NCBI GenBank assembly: GCA_022361135.1
Contig: JAKSBM010000755.1
Coordinates: forward strand, 1 to 12,434
Length of the DNA stretch: 12,434 nucleotides
From: Desulfobacterales bacterium
GTDB taxonomy: Bacteria > Desulfobacterota > Desulfobacteria > Desulfobacterales > Desulfobacteraceae
Direction of reading: 5' to 3'
The position numbers and the translations under genes were made by a program. The stretch's first letter is position 1; each line of letters opens with the position of its first letter. Under the pieces are notes generated by a model. The model did not search any database, was not told where the DNA came from, and saw only the letters and a list, made by a program, of their open reading frames with translations. Shown in pieces: positions 6,667-12,434 of this stretch.

Positions 6667-8766
6667 TTATTTCTGCTGGTGGCCGGCCTGTACCGCGGTG
6701 ATGGCCACGGTGTTGACAATGTCCGCCACCAGGCAGCCGCGGCTCAGGTCGTTGACGGGCTTGTTCAGTCCCTGGAGAACCGGGCCCACGGCCAGGGCGC
6801 CCGAGGATCTCTGGACGGCCTTGTAGGTGTTGTTGCCCGTGTTGAGGTCGGGGAAGACCAGGACATTGGCCACGCCGGCCACATCGGAGTCGGGCAGTTT
6901 GGTTCGGGCCACAATGGGCTCCACGGCCGCATCGTATTGGATGGGTCCGTCCACGGCCAGATCGGGGTGGCGGCGCTTCAAAAGCTGGGTGGCCTCCCGT
7001 ACTTTTTCCACATCTTTACCCTTGCCCGAAGTGCCGGTGGAATAGGAGAGCAGGGCCACCTTGGGATCGATGCCGAACATTTTTGCCGTTTCGGCGGAGC
7101 TGGTGGCGATCTGGGCCAGCAACTCGGCATTGGGATCCGGGTTCACGGCGCAGTCGCCATAGACCAGGACTTTGTCTTCCAGGCACATGAAAAATACCGA
7201 AGAGACCGAAGATGCGTCGGGCCGGGTTTTGATGATTTCAAAGGCCGGCTTGATGGTGGCGGCCGTACTGTGGACCGCCCCGGAGACCATGCCGTCCACA
7301 TGGCCGTGGTAGACCATGAGGGTGCCGAAATAGCTGGGGTCGCAAACCATATCCCGGGCGGTTACTTCCTTGAGTCCCTTGTGTTTACGCAATTGGAAAT
7401 AGGTGTCTGCGTAAAGGTCAAGGTGGGTGGAGGTCATGGGGTCCACAATGTTGACCTGGTTGATGCGCAGGCCCAAACTGGTGATTTTGGCCCGGATCCG
7501 TTCTTCGTCCCCCAGCAGGGTGAGGTCGACGATTTCCCGGTGGAGGAGAATTTCCGCCGCCCTGAGGATGCGTTCTTCTTCCCCTTCGGGCAGGACAATG
7601 TGCTTTTTGTTGGCCCGGGCCCGTTGGATGAGATCGAATTCAAACATCTTGGGGGTGACAATGGTGGACCGGGTTTTGATGAGTTTTTCGCCCAGCCGGT
7701 CAATGTCGATGTGCTGTTCGAACAGGGCCAGGGCACGGGTGATTTTCCGGTAGTCCCGGGGGGAGATATCCGACTGGATCTTTTCCACGGCCACGGCGGT
7801 GGAAAAGGTGTCTGCGTTGACACTGAGGACCGGCACCATGCTGGAAAAACCCTTAATCAGTTCCCAGACCGGATCCTCGGGTTTTAATCCGCCGGTGAGG
7901 ATGATGGCGGCAATGTTTTCCGTGGAGGCCGAGGAGATGGAGGCCAGGCAGGCCACAATGATGTCGGCCCGGTCCCCCGGGGTGATGATCAGGGTGCCGT
8001 GTTCGATGCGGGTGAGGAAATTTCTCAGCTGCATGGCGGCCACGGTGAAGCTTCTGGCGTGGCGGTAGAGCTGCTTTTCCCCGTAGAGGATGTCTGCATC
8101 CAGGGCCGCGGCCACTTCGGCCACGGTGGGTTTGCCGATGACCGGTTCGTCCGGGACGGTGAAAAGGAGCTGATCCTTGGCAAAGTTGCTTTGCTTGAGG
8201 ATTTCCACAATCTGCTCGCCGTCGGCCCGGTGGGCCCGGTTGATGATGGTGGCAATGACATCGCAGCCCTTGGAGGTCAAGGACTCCAGGGTGAGGTTGG
8301 TCAGCAGGGTGACCTCTTCCACGCTCTTCTGGTGGGCCGATGCCACCAGGAGGACCGGGCAGGAGAGGTTCTGGATGATCATGGTGTTGATGTCGAATTC
8401 GGCACCGGCCGTTGCCGACTGGAAGTCGGTTCCTTCACAGAGGAGGAATTCGGAATATTTTTTGGCTTCGTTGTACTTCACCAGGATCTGTTCAATGATT
8501 TCTCCTTTTTTGCCCAGGGCAAGGAGGTGGTCCACTTCGCTTTGCTTCATGCCATAGGTGTATTCCAGGGGAATGTCCAGATTGAAGTGGCTTCGCATGA
8601 GACGGATGTCGGCGTCTTCCGAAGCGTCCGGGCCATGGTCTTGAACAATGGGCCGGAAAAAGCCGACCCGATCGGTTTTTCTAAAAAGCATCTCCATCAC
8701 CCCCAGGGCAATGGCAGATTTCCCACTGCCGGATTCAGTGGCAGTGATATATAAACAATTTGACAT
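6667..8766 (-). CDS. pta: Phosphate acetyltransferase, three-domain type, 699 aa
   Basis: Pta catalyses acetyl-CoA + phosphate to acetyl phosphate + CoA (reversible). With acetate kinase it forms acetate and ATP or activates acetate. The N-terminal domain is a BioD/AAA_26-like P-loop (ATESGSGKS, residues 9-17, Walker A). The middle is the DRTGG domain (about 215-330). The C-terminal catalytic PTA_PTB domain starts near KKHIVLPEGEEERILRAAE and includes YFGTLMVYHGHVDGMVSGAVHS, SYSTGTSGKG and the closing VNDLSRGCLVADIVNTVAITA. The length agrees with E. coli-type Pta (about 700). The ATG at 8766 has AAGGA seven bases upstream. It appears monocistronic: its own putative promoter lies upstream and a strong terminator follows. 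No ackA is adjacent. Confidence 0.97.
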   Translation of the reverse strand: MSNCLYITATESGSGKSAIALGVMEMLFRKTDRVGFFRPIVQDHGPDASEDADIRLMRSHFNLDIPLEYTYGMKQSEVDHLLALGKKGEIIEQILVKYNEAKKYSEFLLCEGTDFQSATAGAEFDINTMIIQNLSCPVLLVASAHQKSVEEVTLLTNLTLESLTSKGCDVIATIINRAHRADGEQIVEILKQSNFAKDQLLFTVPDEPVIGKPTVAEVAAALDADILYGEKQLYRHARSFTVAAMQLRNFLTRIEHGTLIITPGDRADIIVACLASISSASTENIAAIILTGGLKPEDPVWELIKGFSSMVPVLSVNADTFSTAVAVEKIQSDISPRDYRKITRALALFEQHIDIDRLGEKLIKTRSTIVTPKMFEFDLIQRARANKKHIVLPEGEEERILRAAEILLHREIVDLTLLGDEERIRAKITSLGLRINQVNIVDPMTSTHLDLYADTYFQLRKHKGLKEVTARDMVCDPSYFGTLMVYHGHVDGMVSGAVHSTAATIKPAFEIIKTRPDASSVSSVFFMCLEDKVLVYGDCAVNPDPNAELLAQIATSSAETAKMFGIDPKVALLSYSTGTSGKGKDVEKVREATQLLKRRHPDLAVDGPIQYDAAVEPIVARTKLPDSDVAGVANVLVFPDLNTGNNTYKAVQRSSGALAVGPVLQGLNKPVNDLSRGCLVADIVNTVAITAVQAGHQQK

Positions 8767-8868
8767 GGCATTTTCCTTTTGGCTTATGCAAAGCGGCTGG
8801 CTATATGTCTTTTATATTGTCGTGGCTGGTCTTATAGGTGCGCTGACTGGTAGTTTATGAATCTATGT

Positions 8869-8897
8869 ATTTTATAAAATTCGGGAATAAATAGCAA
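8869..8897 (-). promoter_or_regulatory. Putative pta promoter
   Basis: On the minus strand TTGCTA (8897-8892; four of six matches to TTGACA) lies 17 bases from TAAAAT (8874-8869; five of six matches to TATAAT) in an AT-rich stretch. It predicts a leader of about 95 bases before the pta ATG at 8766. It also falls between the end of the minus-strand ykgJ gene and pta, so pta need not depend on the dgt promoter. Confidence 0.45.
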
Positions 8898-8952
8898 TTT
8901 TTATTGCGGCGAAAGGCGTTGCTTGGGGTGAACATTGTCCCTGGTGTACGAT

Positions 8953-9504
8953 TTATTCCCCAATGAGAATTTGGGCGATGGTGAGTTTTGTTTTTCCGGT
9001 CCGTCCGGTGGTTTGGCGATATTCCATTTCCGCCTGGGCCATGCGGCGGTAGAGGGGGGTGCGGTCAAAGGGGATGTAATTGTCGTCCTTGAATTGGCCG
9101 GCATCGCATCCTTTGCCCCGGATGATACCCACTCCCGGGCGGCTCATTTCATGGGGCAGGCCGTGGAGGCGGCAGATCATGGGGCGGTGGGCATAGGTCA
9201 TGCAGCGCCCGTCCATGTTCAAGGGGCAGAGGATCTTTTGGGACTGGGCCTGGCCGTTTTTCCGGAAGGTCGCCGCCACCCATTCCCGGGCCCGGTCCAG
9301 GGCCGCTGCCTGGGTTTCGGGATCCAGGGCCTGGAATCCCCGGCGCAGATAATCCTGTTCTGCAAAGGTGTGGTGGAAGAATAGGGCGGTGCAGCAATTA
9401 TCCCGGCATCCCTGGCAATGGAATCCGTATTTTTCGGCCACGGCCTCGTAGGCGGCGTCCATCTGTTTGTAAGTATCAATCAATGTATCAAAGGGGGTGG
9501 GCAT
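8953..9504 (-). CDS. YkgJ-family cysteine-cluster protein, second copy, 183 aa
   Basis: A second, divergent member of the YkgJ putative Zn/Fe-chelating family. The cysteine cluster is C30, C33, C37 and C38 (CQGCRDNCC), followed by C93 and C101 (CPLNMDGRC), MTYAHRPMICR with C111, and C133 (GKGCDAG). The block GRCMTYAHRPMICRLHGLP is the family signature seen also in the protein at 1418-2161, but the rest is too different to be a recent duplicate. The ATG at 9504 has GGAG seven bases upstream. It begins 12 bp after the dgt stop and is almost certainly co-transcribed with it. Biochemical function is unknown. I see no clear intrinsic terminator after it. Confidence 0.85.
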   Translation of the reverse strand: MPTPFDTLIDTYKQMDAAYEAVAEKYGFHCQGCRDNCCTALFFHHTFAEQDYLRRGFQALDPETQAAALDRAREWVAATFRKNGQAQSQKILCPLNMDGRCMTYAHRPMICRLHGLPHEMSRPGVGIIRGKGCDAGQFKDDNYIPFDRTPLYRRMAQAEMEYRQTTGRTGKTKLTIAQILIGE

Positions 9505-9516
9505 GGGGGATCTCCA

Positions 9517-10608
9517 TTAGACCAGGGGTTTTGGGAAAAATAATTTTGTGTACAATTCAAGGGCATAGCGGTCGGTCATGGAGGCGATGGCATCGCAGGC
9601 ACAGCGCCGGAGCAAGGCCGGATCTTCATTCCAGGGGGCCATTTCCATCTTTTCCAATTCCTTCTGGAGTTGGGCCGGGCAGGCCAGGAAATGGTTGTAG
9701 AGGTTGCCGATGATTTTCTTTGCCTTGATGAATTCATTGTGTACGGCCGGGGATCGATAGACCTCTTCAAAGAGAAACTGCCGCAGAACGGTCATGGCCT
9801 GGAAGATTTCATCGCCCATGTCTAATATAAAGGTATCCTCTCCGGGGATGCTGTTGTCCACCAGGCATTGGATCATGGTACTGGCCCGTTGGGAATGGGT
9901 TTTTCCCAAGCGTTCTTTGCAGATGGCGGGGATATCCGCCTGGCTGATCACCTTGCCCCTCAGGGCGTCATCCAGGTCGTGGTTGAGGTAGGCGATGATG
10001 TCGGCCACCCGGACAATACGACCCTCCACGGTGATGGCGGTTTCTCCGGGGGTGGCCGGGATGATGTTCCCGAATCCCTTGGAGTGTTTGAGGATGCCGT
10101 CCCGAACGCAGCGGGTCAGATTCAGCCCCTTGCCCCGGTTCTCCAGGCTGTCCACCACCCGCAGGCTTTGGTCGGAGTGGGAAAAGTGGGGGGAGTGGAC
10201 CTCGGTGAGGGCGGTTTCGCCCCCGTGTCCAAAGGGGGTGTGTCCCAGGTCGTGGCCCAGGGCAATGGCCTCGGCCAGATCCTCATTCAACCGCATGGCC
10301 CGGGCGATGTTCCGGGCGATTTCCGACACCTCCAGGGTATGGGTGAGCCGGGTGCGGCAATGGTCCCCCAGGGGGGAGAGGAAGACCTGGGTTTTGTATT
10401 TGAGACGGCGGAATGCGTTGGAGTAGACAATGCGATCCCGGTCGACCTGAAAGGGCGTCCTCAAAGTGTCCTGGGACGCTTCGTCAACCTTGCGTTTTGC
10501 TTGTGAGCTGGGGGTCCCGTGGTGGGATAGAAAGCTGAGCTCCCGCCGCTGGAATGCTTCTCGGATACTGTGTTTCATGGGAGCTGTATTTTTTTTAAGT
10601 GGTTTCAT
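9517..10608 (-). CDS. dgt: dGTPase-like HD-domain deoxynucleotide triphosphohydrolase, 363 aa
   Basis: A member of the Dgt/SAMHD1-like HD hydrolase family, which cleaves dNTPs (typically dGTP) to the deoxynucleoside and tripolyphosphate. The metal ligands are in place: H90 (TRLTHTLEV), H119-D120 (ALGHDLGHTPFGHGGE) and D203 (RVADIIAYLNHD). The family's nucleotide-binding region SNAFRRLKYKTQVF (about 63-76) precedes them. The length is that of the bacterial type-2 dGTPase-like group. The start is not certain: neither the ATG at 10608 nor the one at 10578 has a good ribosome binding site; the longer form is given. The second ykgJ follows 12 bp downstream. It is divergent from the deaminase gene, with which it shares a 117-bp upstream region. 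The exact nucleotide preference cannot be read from sequence. Confidence 0.92.
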   Translation of the reverse strand: MKPLKKNTAPMKHSIREAFQRRELSFLSHHGTPSSQAKRKVDEASQDTLRTPFQVDRDRIVYSNAFRRLKYKTQVFLSPLGDHCRTRLTHTLEVSEIARNIARAMRLNEDLAEAIALGHDLGHTPFGHGGETALTEVHSPHFSHSDQSLRVVDSLENRGKGLNLTRCVRDGILKHSKGFGNIIPATPGETAITVEGRIVRVADIIAYLNHDLDDALRGKVISQADIPAICKERLGKTHSQRASTMIQCLVDNSIPGEDTFILDMGDEIFQAMTVLRQFLFEEVYRSPAVHNEFIKAKKIIGNLYNHFLACPAQLQKELEKMEMAPWNEDPALLRRCACDAIASMTDRYALELYTKLFFPKPLV

Positions 10609-10672
10609 AAATTCATGTTGAATCTTTACCAGGATTCTTTAAAATACAGAATTTTATGAAAAAAGCAAGCAG

Positions 10673-10688
10673 GGCCCATTCTTGGGCC
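10673..10688. repeat. GC-rich inverted repeat between dgt and the deaminase gene
   Basis: GGCCCA (10673-10678) and TGGGCC (10683-10688) pair perfectly around TTCT. It lies in the divergent promoter region, 38 bases upstream of the deaminase start. It has no T-run. It may be an operator or a leader hairpin; nothing more can be said. Confidence 0.3.
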
Positions 10689-10725
10689 GGGGCCGGGGTG
10701 GCCGGTCTAATAAGGAGGTTGGGTT

Positions 10726-11259
10726 TTGAATCAGGATCTTAAGTTCATGGAGACGGCCCTGGAAATGGCGGAAAAAGCCTTTGAACGGGGGGAGTTTCCC
10801 GTGGGGTGTATCATTGTCCGGGACGGGGAAATCATTGCCCGGGGCAACCGGAGTGGTACGGCCACCGACACCAACCGGTTTTCCGAAATCGACCATGCCG
10901 AAATCCGCGCCTTGAAAAACATGGAGACCGCCGGTCTGGGAATTCCCCAGGGGGAAAGGGACAATACGGTGCTCTATTGCACCATGGAGCCCTGTCTCAT
11001 GTGCTTTTCCGCCATTATATTATCTGGAATCCAGCGGGTGGTTTACGCCTATGAGGATGCCATGGGTGGGGGGACCGGATGTGATCTAAGCAGCCTGCCC
11101 CCCCTTTATCGGGAGAGCCAAATTCAAGTGGTTGGCGGGGTCTGTCGTCAAAAAAGTCTTGATCTTTTTTATAATTTCTTTAATAAAGAGGAAAACTTAT
11201 ACTGGAAGGACAGTTTTCTGGAACGGTACACCCGGTGCCAGAAGCAGGACTCGGTATAA
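10726..11259 (+). CDS. Nucleoside/nucleobase deaminase of the CDA superfamily (TadA/GuaD-like), 177 aa
   Basis: A zinc-dependent deaminase of the cytidine deaminase-like fold. The zinc-binding and catalytic motif is H57-A58-E59 (DHAEIRAL), with the second motif P89-C90-L-M-C93 (MEPCLMCFSAI). The N-terminal part (FPVGCIIVRDGEIIARGNR, about 24-42) is the usual substrate-pocket region. These features are shared by tRNA adenosine deaminase TadA and by guanine or other base deaminases. The ~30-residue C-terminal extension (DLFYNFFNKEENLYWKDSF) is not typical of a minimal TadA, so the substrate is left open. The start is a TTG at 10726, chosen because a full AAGGAGG (10711-10717) lies eight bases upstream; the next in-frame ATG is eight codons inside and has no such site. 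A small terminator overlaps its stop codon. Confidence 0.88.
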   Translation: MNQDLKFMETALEMAEKAFERGEFPVGCIIVRDGEIIARGNRSGTATDTNRFSEIDHAEIRALKNMETAGLGIPQGERDNTVLYCTMEPCLMCFSAIILSGIQRVVYAYEDAMGGGTGCDLSSLPPLYRESQIQVVGGVCRQKSLDLFYNFFNKEENLYWKDSFLERYTRCQKQDSV

Positions 11260-11281
11260 GGCAATATAATTCTTGCCTTTT
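11258..11281 (+). terminator. Small intrinsic terminator after the deaminase gene
   Basis: The arms AAGGCAA (11258-11264) and TTGCCTT (11273-11279) pair across an 8-base loop and end in four T residues. The stem begins within the TAA stop codon. The short T-run and AT-rich loop make it a modest terminator. Its 3' arm also forms the -35 box of the infC promoter. Confidence 0.5.
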
Positions 11282-11301
11282 AGTTGGCAAATCGCTATAA
11301 T
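11273..11301 (+). promoter_or_regulatory. Promoter for infC-rpmI-rplT
   Basis: A -35 box TTGCCT (11273-11278; four of six matches) and a perfect -10 TATAAT (11296-11301) are separated by exactly 17 bases. Transcription would begin near 11308, giving a short leader of 40-60 bases before infC. Confidence 0.65.
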
Positions 11302-11355
11302 TAAAAGGTTATGCTTTATTCTATGTATATTAACTTTTTGGGAGCGTATGAAAGC

Positions 11356-11371
11356 GGGAGGTGTGAAAATA
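11356..11371 (+). promoter_or_regulatory. infC ribosome binding site and candidate ATA start codon
   Basis: GGGAGG at 11356-11361, a 7-base spacer, then ATA at 11369-11371. The site lies inside the reading frame that would start at the ATG at 11348, which is why the start is ambiguous. Confidence 0.5.
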
Positions 11372-11890
11372 TCTAAGCGAGGAAGACAGGATCGGGTAAA
11401 TGTGAATAAGGGAATCAGAGCCAACGAAGTTCGTGTGATCGGCTCTGACGGTGAACAGATAGGGATACTGCCCATTAAAGAGGCATTGAGAATTGCCGGT
11501 GATGAGGATCTGGACCTGGTCGAAGTATCACCGGATGCAAGACCACCTGTCTGTAAGATAATGGATCATGGAAAGTATAAGTACGAGGTAACCAAAAAGA
11601 AACAGGAAGCCAAACGTAAACAGAAAAGTACCCAGATCAAGGAAATTAAGGTTCGGCCCAAAACCGGCGAACACGATCTTGCCACAAAGGTCCGGCATAT
11701 CCAGAAGTTTATCGGCAACAACGATAAGGTTAAGGTGACGCTGATGTTCCGTGGGCGAGAAATTATCCTCAGGGATCGGGCCAACCAAGTATTGAATCGG
11801 GTTATCGAACTCACCGAAGAATTTGCCGTTGTTGAACAACATCCCAAATTTGAAGGTCGGGTCGTGACCATGTTGCTTGGGCCCAAATAG
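11369..11890 (+). CDS. infC: Translation initiation factor IF-3, probably starting at a rare ATA codon
   Basis: IF-3 binds the 30S subunit, keeps it apart from 50S and checks the start codon-initiator tRNA pairing. The N-terminal domain begins RVNVNKGIRANEVRVIGSDGEQIGIL (given here in the order seen, split across the domain start) and continues to the lysine-rich linker KYKYEVTKKKQEAKRKQKS. The C-terminal domain includes EIKVRPKTGEHDLATKVRHI and ends GRVVTMLLGPK. Start choice: GGGAGG (11356-11361) lies seven bases before ATA at 11369, the best-placed ribosome binding site here. The ATG at 11348 (7 codons longer) has GGGAG only three bases away, and the GTG at 11363 is one base from the site. 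infC uses AUU or other rare starts in E. coli and several other bacteria for autoregulation, so ATA is plausible but unproven. An ORF caller may start at 11273 or 11348. rpmI and rplT follow in the universal order; thrS is not upstream. Confidence 0.93.
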   Translation: MSKRGRQDRVNVNKGIRANEVRVIGSDGEQIGILPIKEALRIAGDEDLDLVEVSPDARPPVCKIMDHGKYKYEVTKKKQEAKRKQKSTQIKEIKVRPKTGEHDLATKVRHIQKFIGNNDKVKVTLMFRGREIILRDRANQVLNRVIELTEEFAVVEQHPKFEGRVVTMLLGPK

Positions 11891-11940
11891 TCCGGGTATA
11901 GTTTAGCAGAACGCAGACTGTTATTGCATAGAAAATGTAT

Positions 11941-11987
11941 GGTGGTGTATTGCGCCGATTTCGTGTGTATGCCACCTTCTTCTTTTT
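11941..11987 (+). terminator. Possible attenuator between infC and rpmI
   Basis: A stem of about 10 bp with G-U pairs (GGTGGTGTAT at 11941-11950 with GTATGCCACC at 11967-11976, G-U pairs included) is followed by the T-rich run TTCTTCTTTTT. It resembles an intrinsic terminator inside the infC-rpmI-rplT operon, 30 bases upstream of rpmI. Partial termination or L20-dependent control would explain its place; neither is shown. Confidence 0.45.
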
Positions 11988-12016
11988 AGTAAATCGCAAC
12001 ACAGGAGAGGTTTAAA

Positions 12017-12214
12017 ATGCCTAAGATTAAGACCAGTAGAGCGGCTGCCAAGCGGTTCAAAAAAACCGGCTCCGGGAAATTCAAGTTCAGAAAATCCCAC
12101 GCCAGCCACATCTTGACCAAGAAGACCACCAAGAGAAAACGTTCTTTCAGACTGGATCAGATGGCTTCCGCCGCTGACATGAAAGAAATTAAACGGTTGC
12201 TGCCCAACGGCTAA
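12017..12214 (+). CDS. rpmI: Large-subunit ribosomal protein bL35
   Basis: A 65-residue, strongly basic protein of the 50S subunit. The start [20 protein letters not shown] and the motif [20 protein letters not shown] are diagnostic of bL35; the C-terminus [10 protein letters not shown] is also typical. The ATG follows AGGAGAGG (12003-12010) at six bases. It lies 126 bp after infC and 102 bp before rplT, in the conserved infC-rpmI-rplT order. Confidence 0.98.
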   Translation: MPKIKTSRAAAKRFKKTGSGKFKFRKSHASHILTKKTTKRKRSFRLDQMASAADMKEIKRLLPNG

Positions 12215-12233
12215 GCAACTCACCAAACGGTTC

Positions 12234-12287
12234 CCCCGAACAATCGGGGATAAGCAATGTTACCGTACCTGCATGGGCAGACCATGT
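12234..12287 (+). promoter_or_regulatory. Two hairpins in the rpmI-rplT spacer
   Basis: Hairpin one: CCCCGA (12234-12239) and TCGGGG (12244-12249) with loop ACAA. Hairpin two: GCATGG (12271-12276) and CCATGT (12282-12287) with loop GCAGA and one G-U pair. Neither is followed by a T-run, so they are not intrinsic terminators. They may be part of the L20 feedback control known from this operon in other bacteria, though the known L20 sites lie elsewhere. Confidence 0.35.
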
Positions 12288-12316
12288 TGGGTCCATATGC
12301 TTTAGGAGTATAGAAA

Positions 12317-12434
12317 ATGAGAGTAAAAAGAGGATTTAAGGCCAGAAGACGTAGAAATAAGGTTCTGAAGCTTGCAAAAGGTTTTCGGGGCGGTCGCAGT
12401 AAACTGTTTAGAACCGCGGCGGATTCGGTAGATA
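12317..12434 (+). CDS. rplT: Large-subunit ribosomal protein bL20, N-terminal part, cut by window edge
   Basis: Thirty-nine codons are visible of a usual length near 118. [20 protein letters not shown] followed by [19 protein letters not shown] is the arginine/lysine-rich N-terminal extension of bL20, which threads into 23S rRNA and is needed for early 50S assembly. AGGAG (12304-12308) lies eight bases before the ATG. The protein often also represses its own operon. It starts MRVKRG where many homologues have MARVKRG. The gene continues past the right edge. Confidence 0.96.
   Translation, partial: MRVKRGFKARRRRNKVLKLAKGFRGGRSKLFRTAADSVD

Noticed and set aside
6604..7887. Long plus-strand ORF (427 codons) opposite pta
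   Set aside because: It is the mirror of the GC-biased pta codons: glycine/valine/histidine-rich, no ribosome binding site, no recognisable domain, and it starts inside a terminator.
8765..8860. 31-residue hydrophobic peptide (MAFSFWLMQSGWLYVFYIVV...) reading away from pta
   Set aside because: It looks like one membrane segment, but there is no ribosome binding site and it overlaps the pta leader in antisense; AT-rich leaders easily give such ORFs. Ribosome profiling would decide.
11273..11368. Longer infC starting at TTG 11273 (MPFSWQIAIIKRL...)
   Set aside because: The codons overlap the terminator arm, the TATAAT promoter box and the predicted transcription start; the hydrophobic N-terminus is foreign to IF-3.
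1..12434. CRISPR array, insertion sequence, integrase, phage or toxin-antitoxin module
   Set aside because: No regularly spaced repeats, transposase or recombinase motifs, tRNA-linked direct repeats or small paired toxin-antitoxin genes were seen on either strand.

Overview
The window reads as a chromosomal segment of a dissimilatory sulfate-reducing bacterium, most likely a member of the Desulfobacterota (Desulfobacterales-like). The main grounds are a reductive-type aprBA pair, a selenocysteine-encoding formate dehydrogenase, a three-domain phosphate acetyltransferase and two YkgJ-family cysteine-cluster proteins. The taxonomic placement is inferred from gene content only. I see no tRNA, rRNA, CRISPR array, insertion sequence, phage gene or attachment site.

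Layout. (1) 1-1013, minus strand: aprB followed by aprA (aprA runs off the left edge), the adenylylsulfate reductase of sulfate respiration. A roughly 400-bp divergent intergenic region follows, holding a putative aprB promoter and two perfect inverted repeats. (2) 1418-2982, plus strand: a YkgJ-family protein and an atypical short-chain dehydrogenase two bases apart, closed by a strong intrinsic terminator at 3090-3127. (3) 3287-6043, plus strand: one long formate dehydrogenase gene, fdhA, interrupted by an in-frame TGA at 4403-4405. A SECIS hairpin with a GGTCT loop follows at the same spacing as in E. coli fdhF, so this is a selenoprotein and not two ORFs or a pseudogene. Its putative promoter carries a palindrome between the -35 and -10 boxes. 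(4) 6176-6538, plus strand: a ModE-type DNA-binding protein without a molybdate-binding domain, ending at a bidirectional terminator (6614-6647) shared with pta. (5) 6667-10608, minus strand: dgt (dGTPase-like) with a second ykgJ 12 bases downstream, then pta with its own putative promoter. (6) 10726-12434, plus strand: a nucleoside deaminase, then the translation cluster infC-rpmI-rplT (rplT cut by the right edge), with its own promoter, a possible non-canonical infC start and a possible attenuator before rpmI.

How it fits together. AprBA supplies the terminal electron-accepting step that makes sulfite. FdhA oxidises formate or reduces CO2, and Pta links acetyl-CoA to acetyl phosphate, so energy-metabolism genes sit next to housekeeping genes. 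The Mo/W-dependent fdhA lies directly upstream of a ModE-like regulator, which suggests local metal-responsive control; this is inference. I did not find an obviously new multi-gene system. The items most worth a second look are the recoded fdhA and its promoter palindrome, the likely ATA start of infC, the SDR lacking its catalytic lysine, and the repeated use of YkgJ proteins as operon partners.
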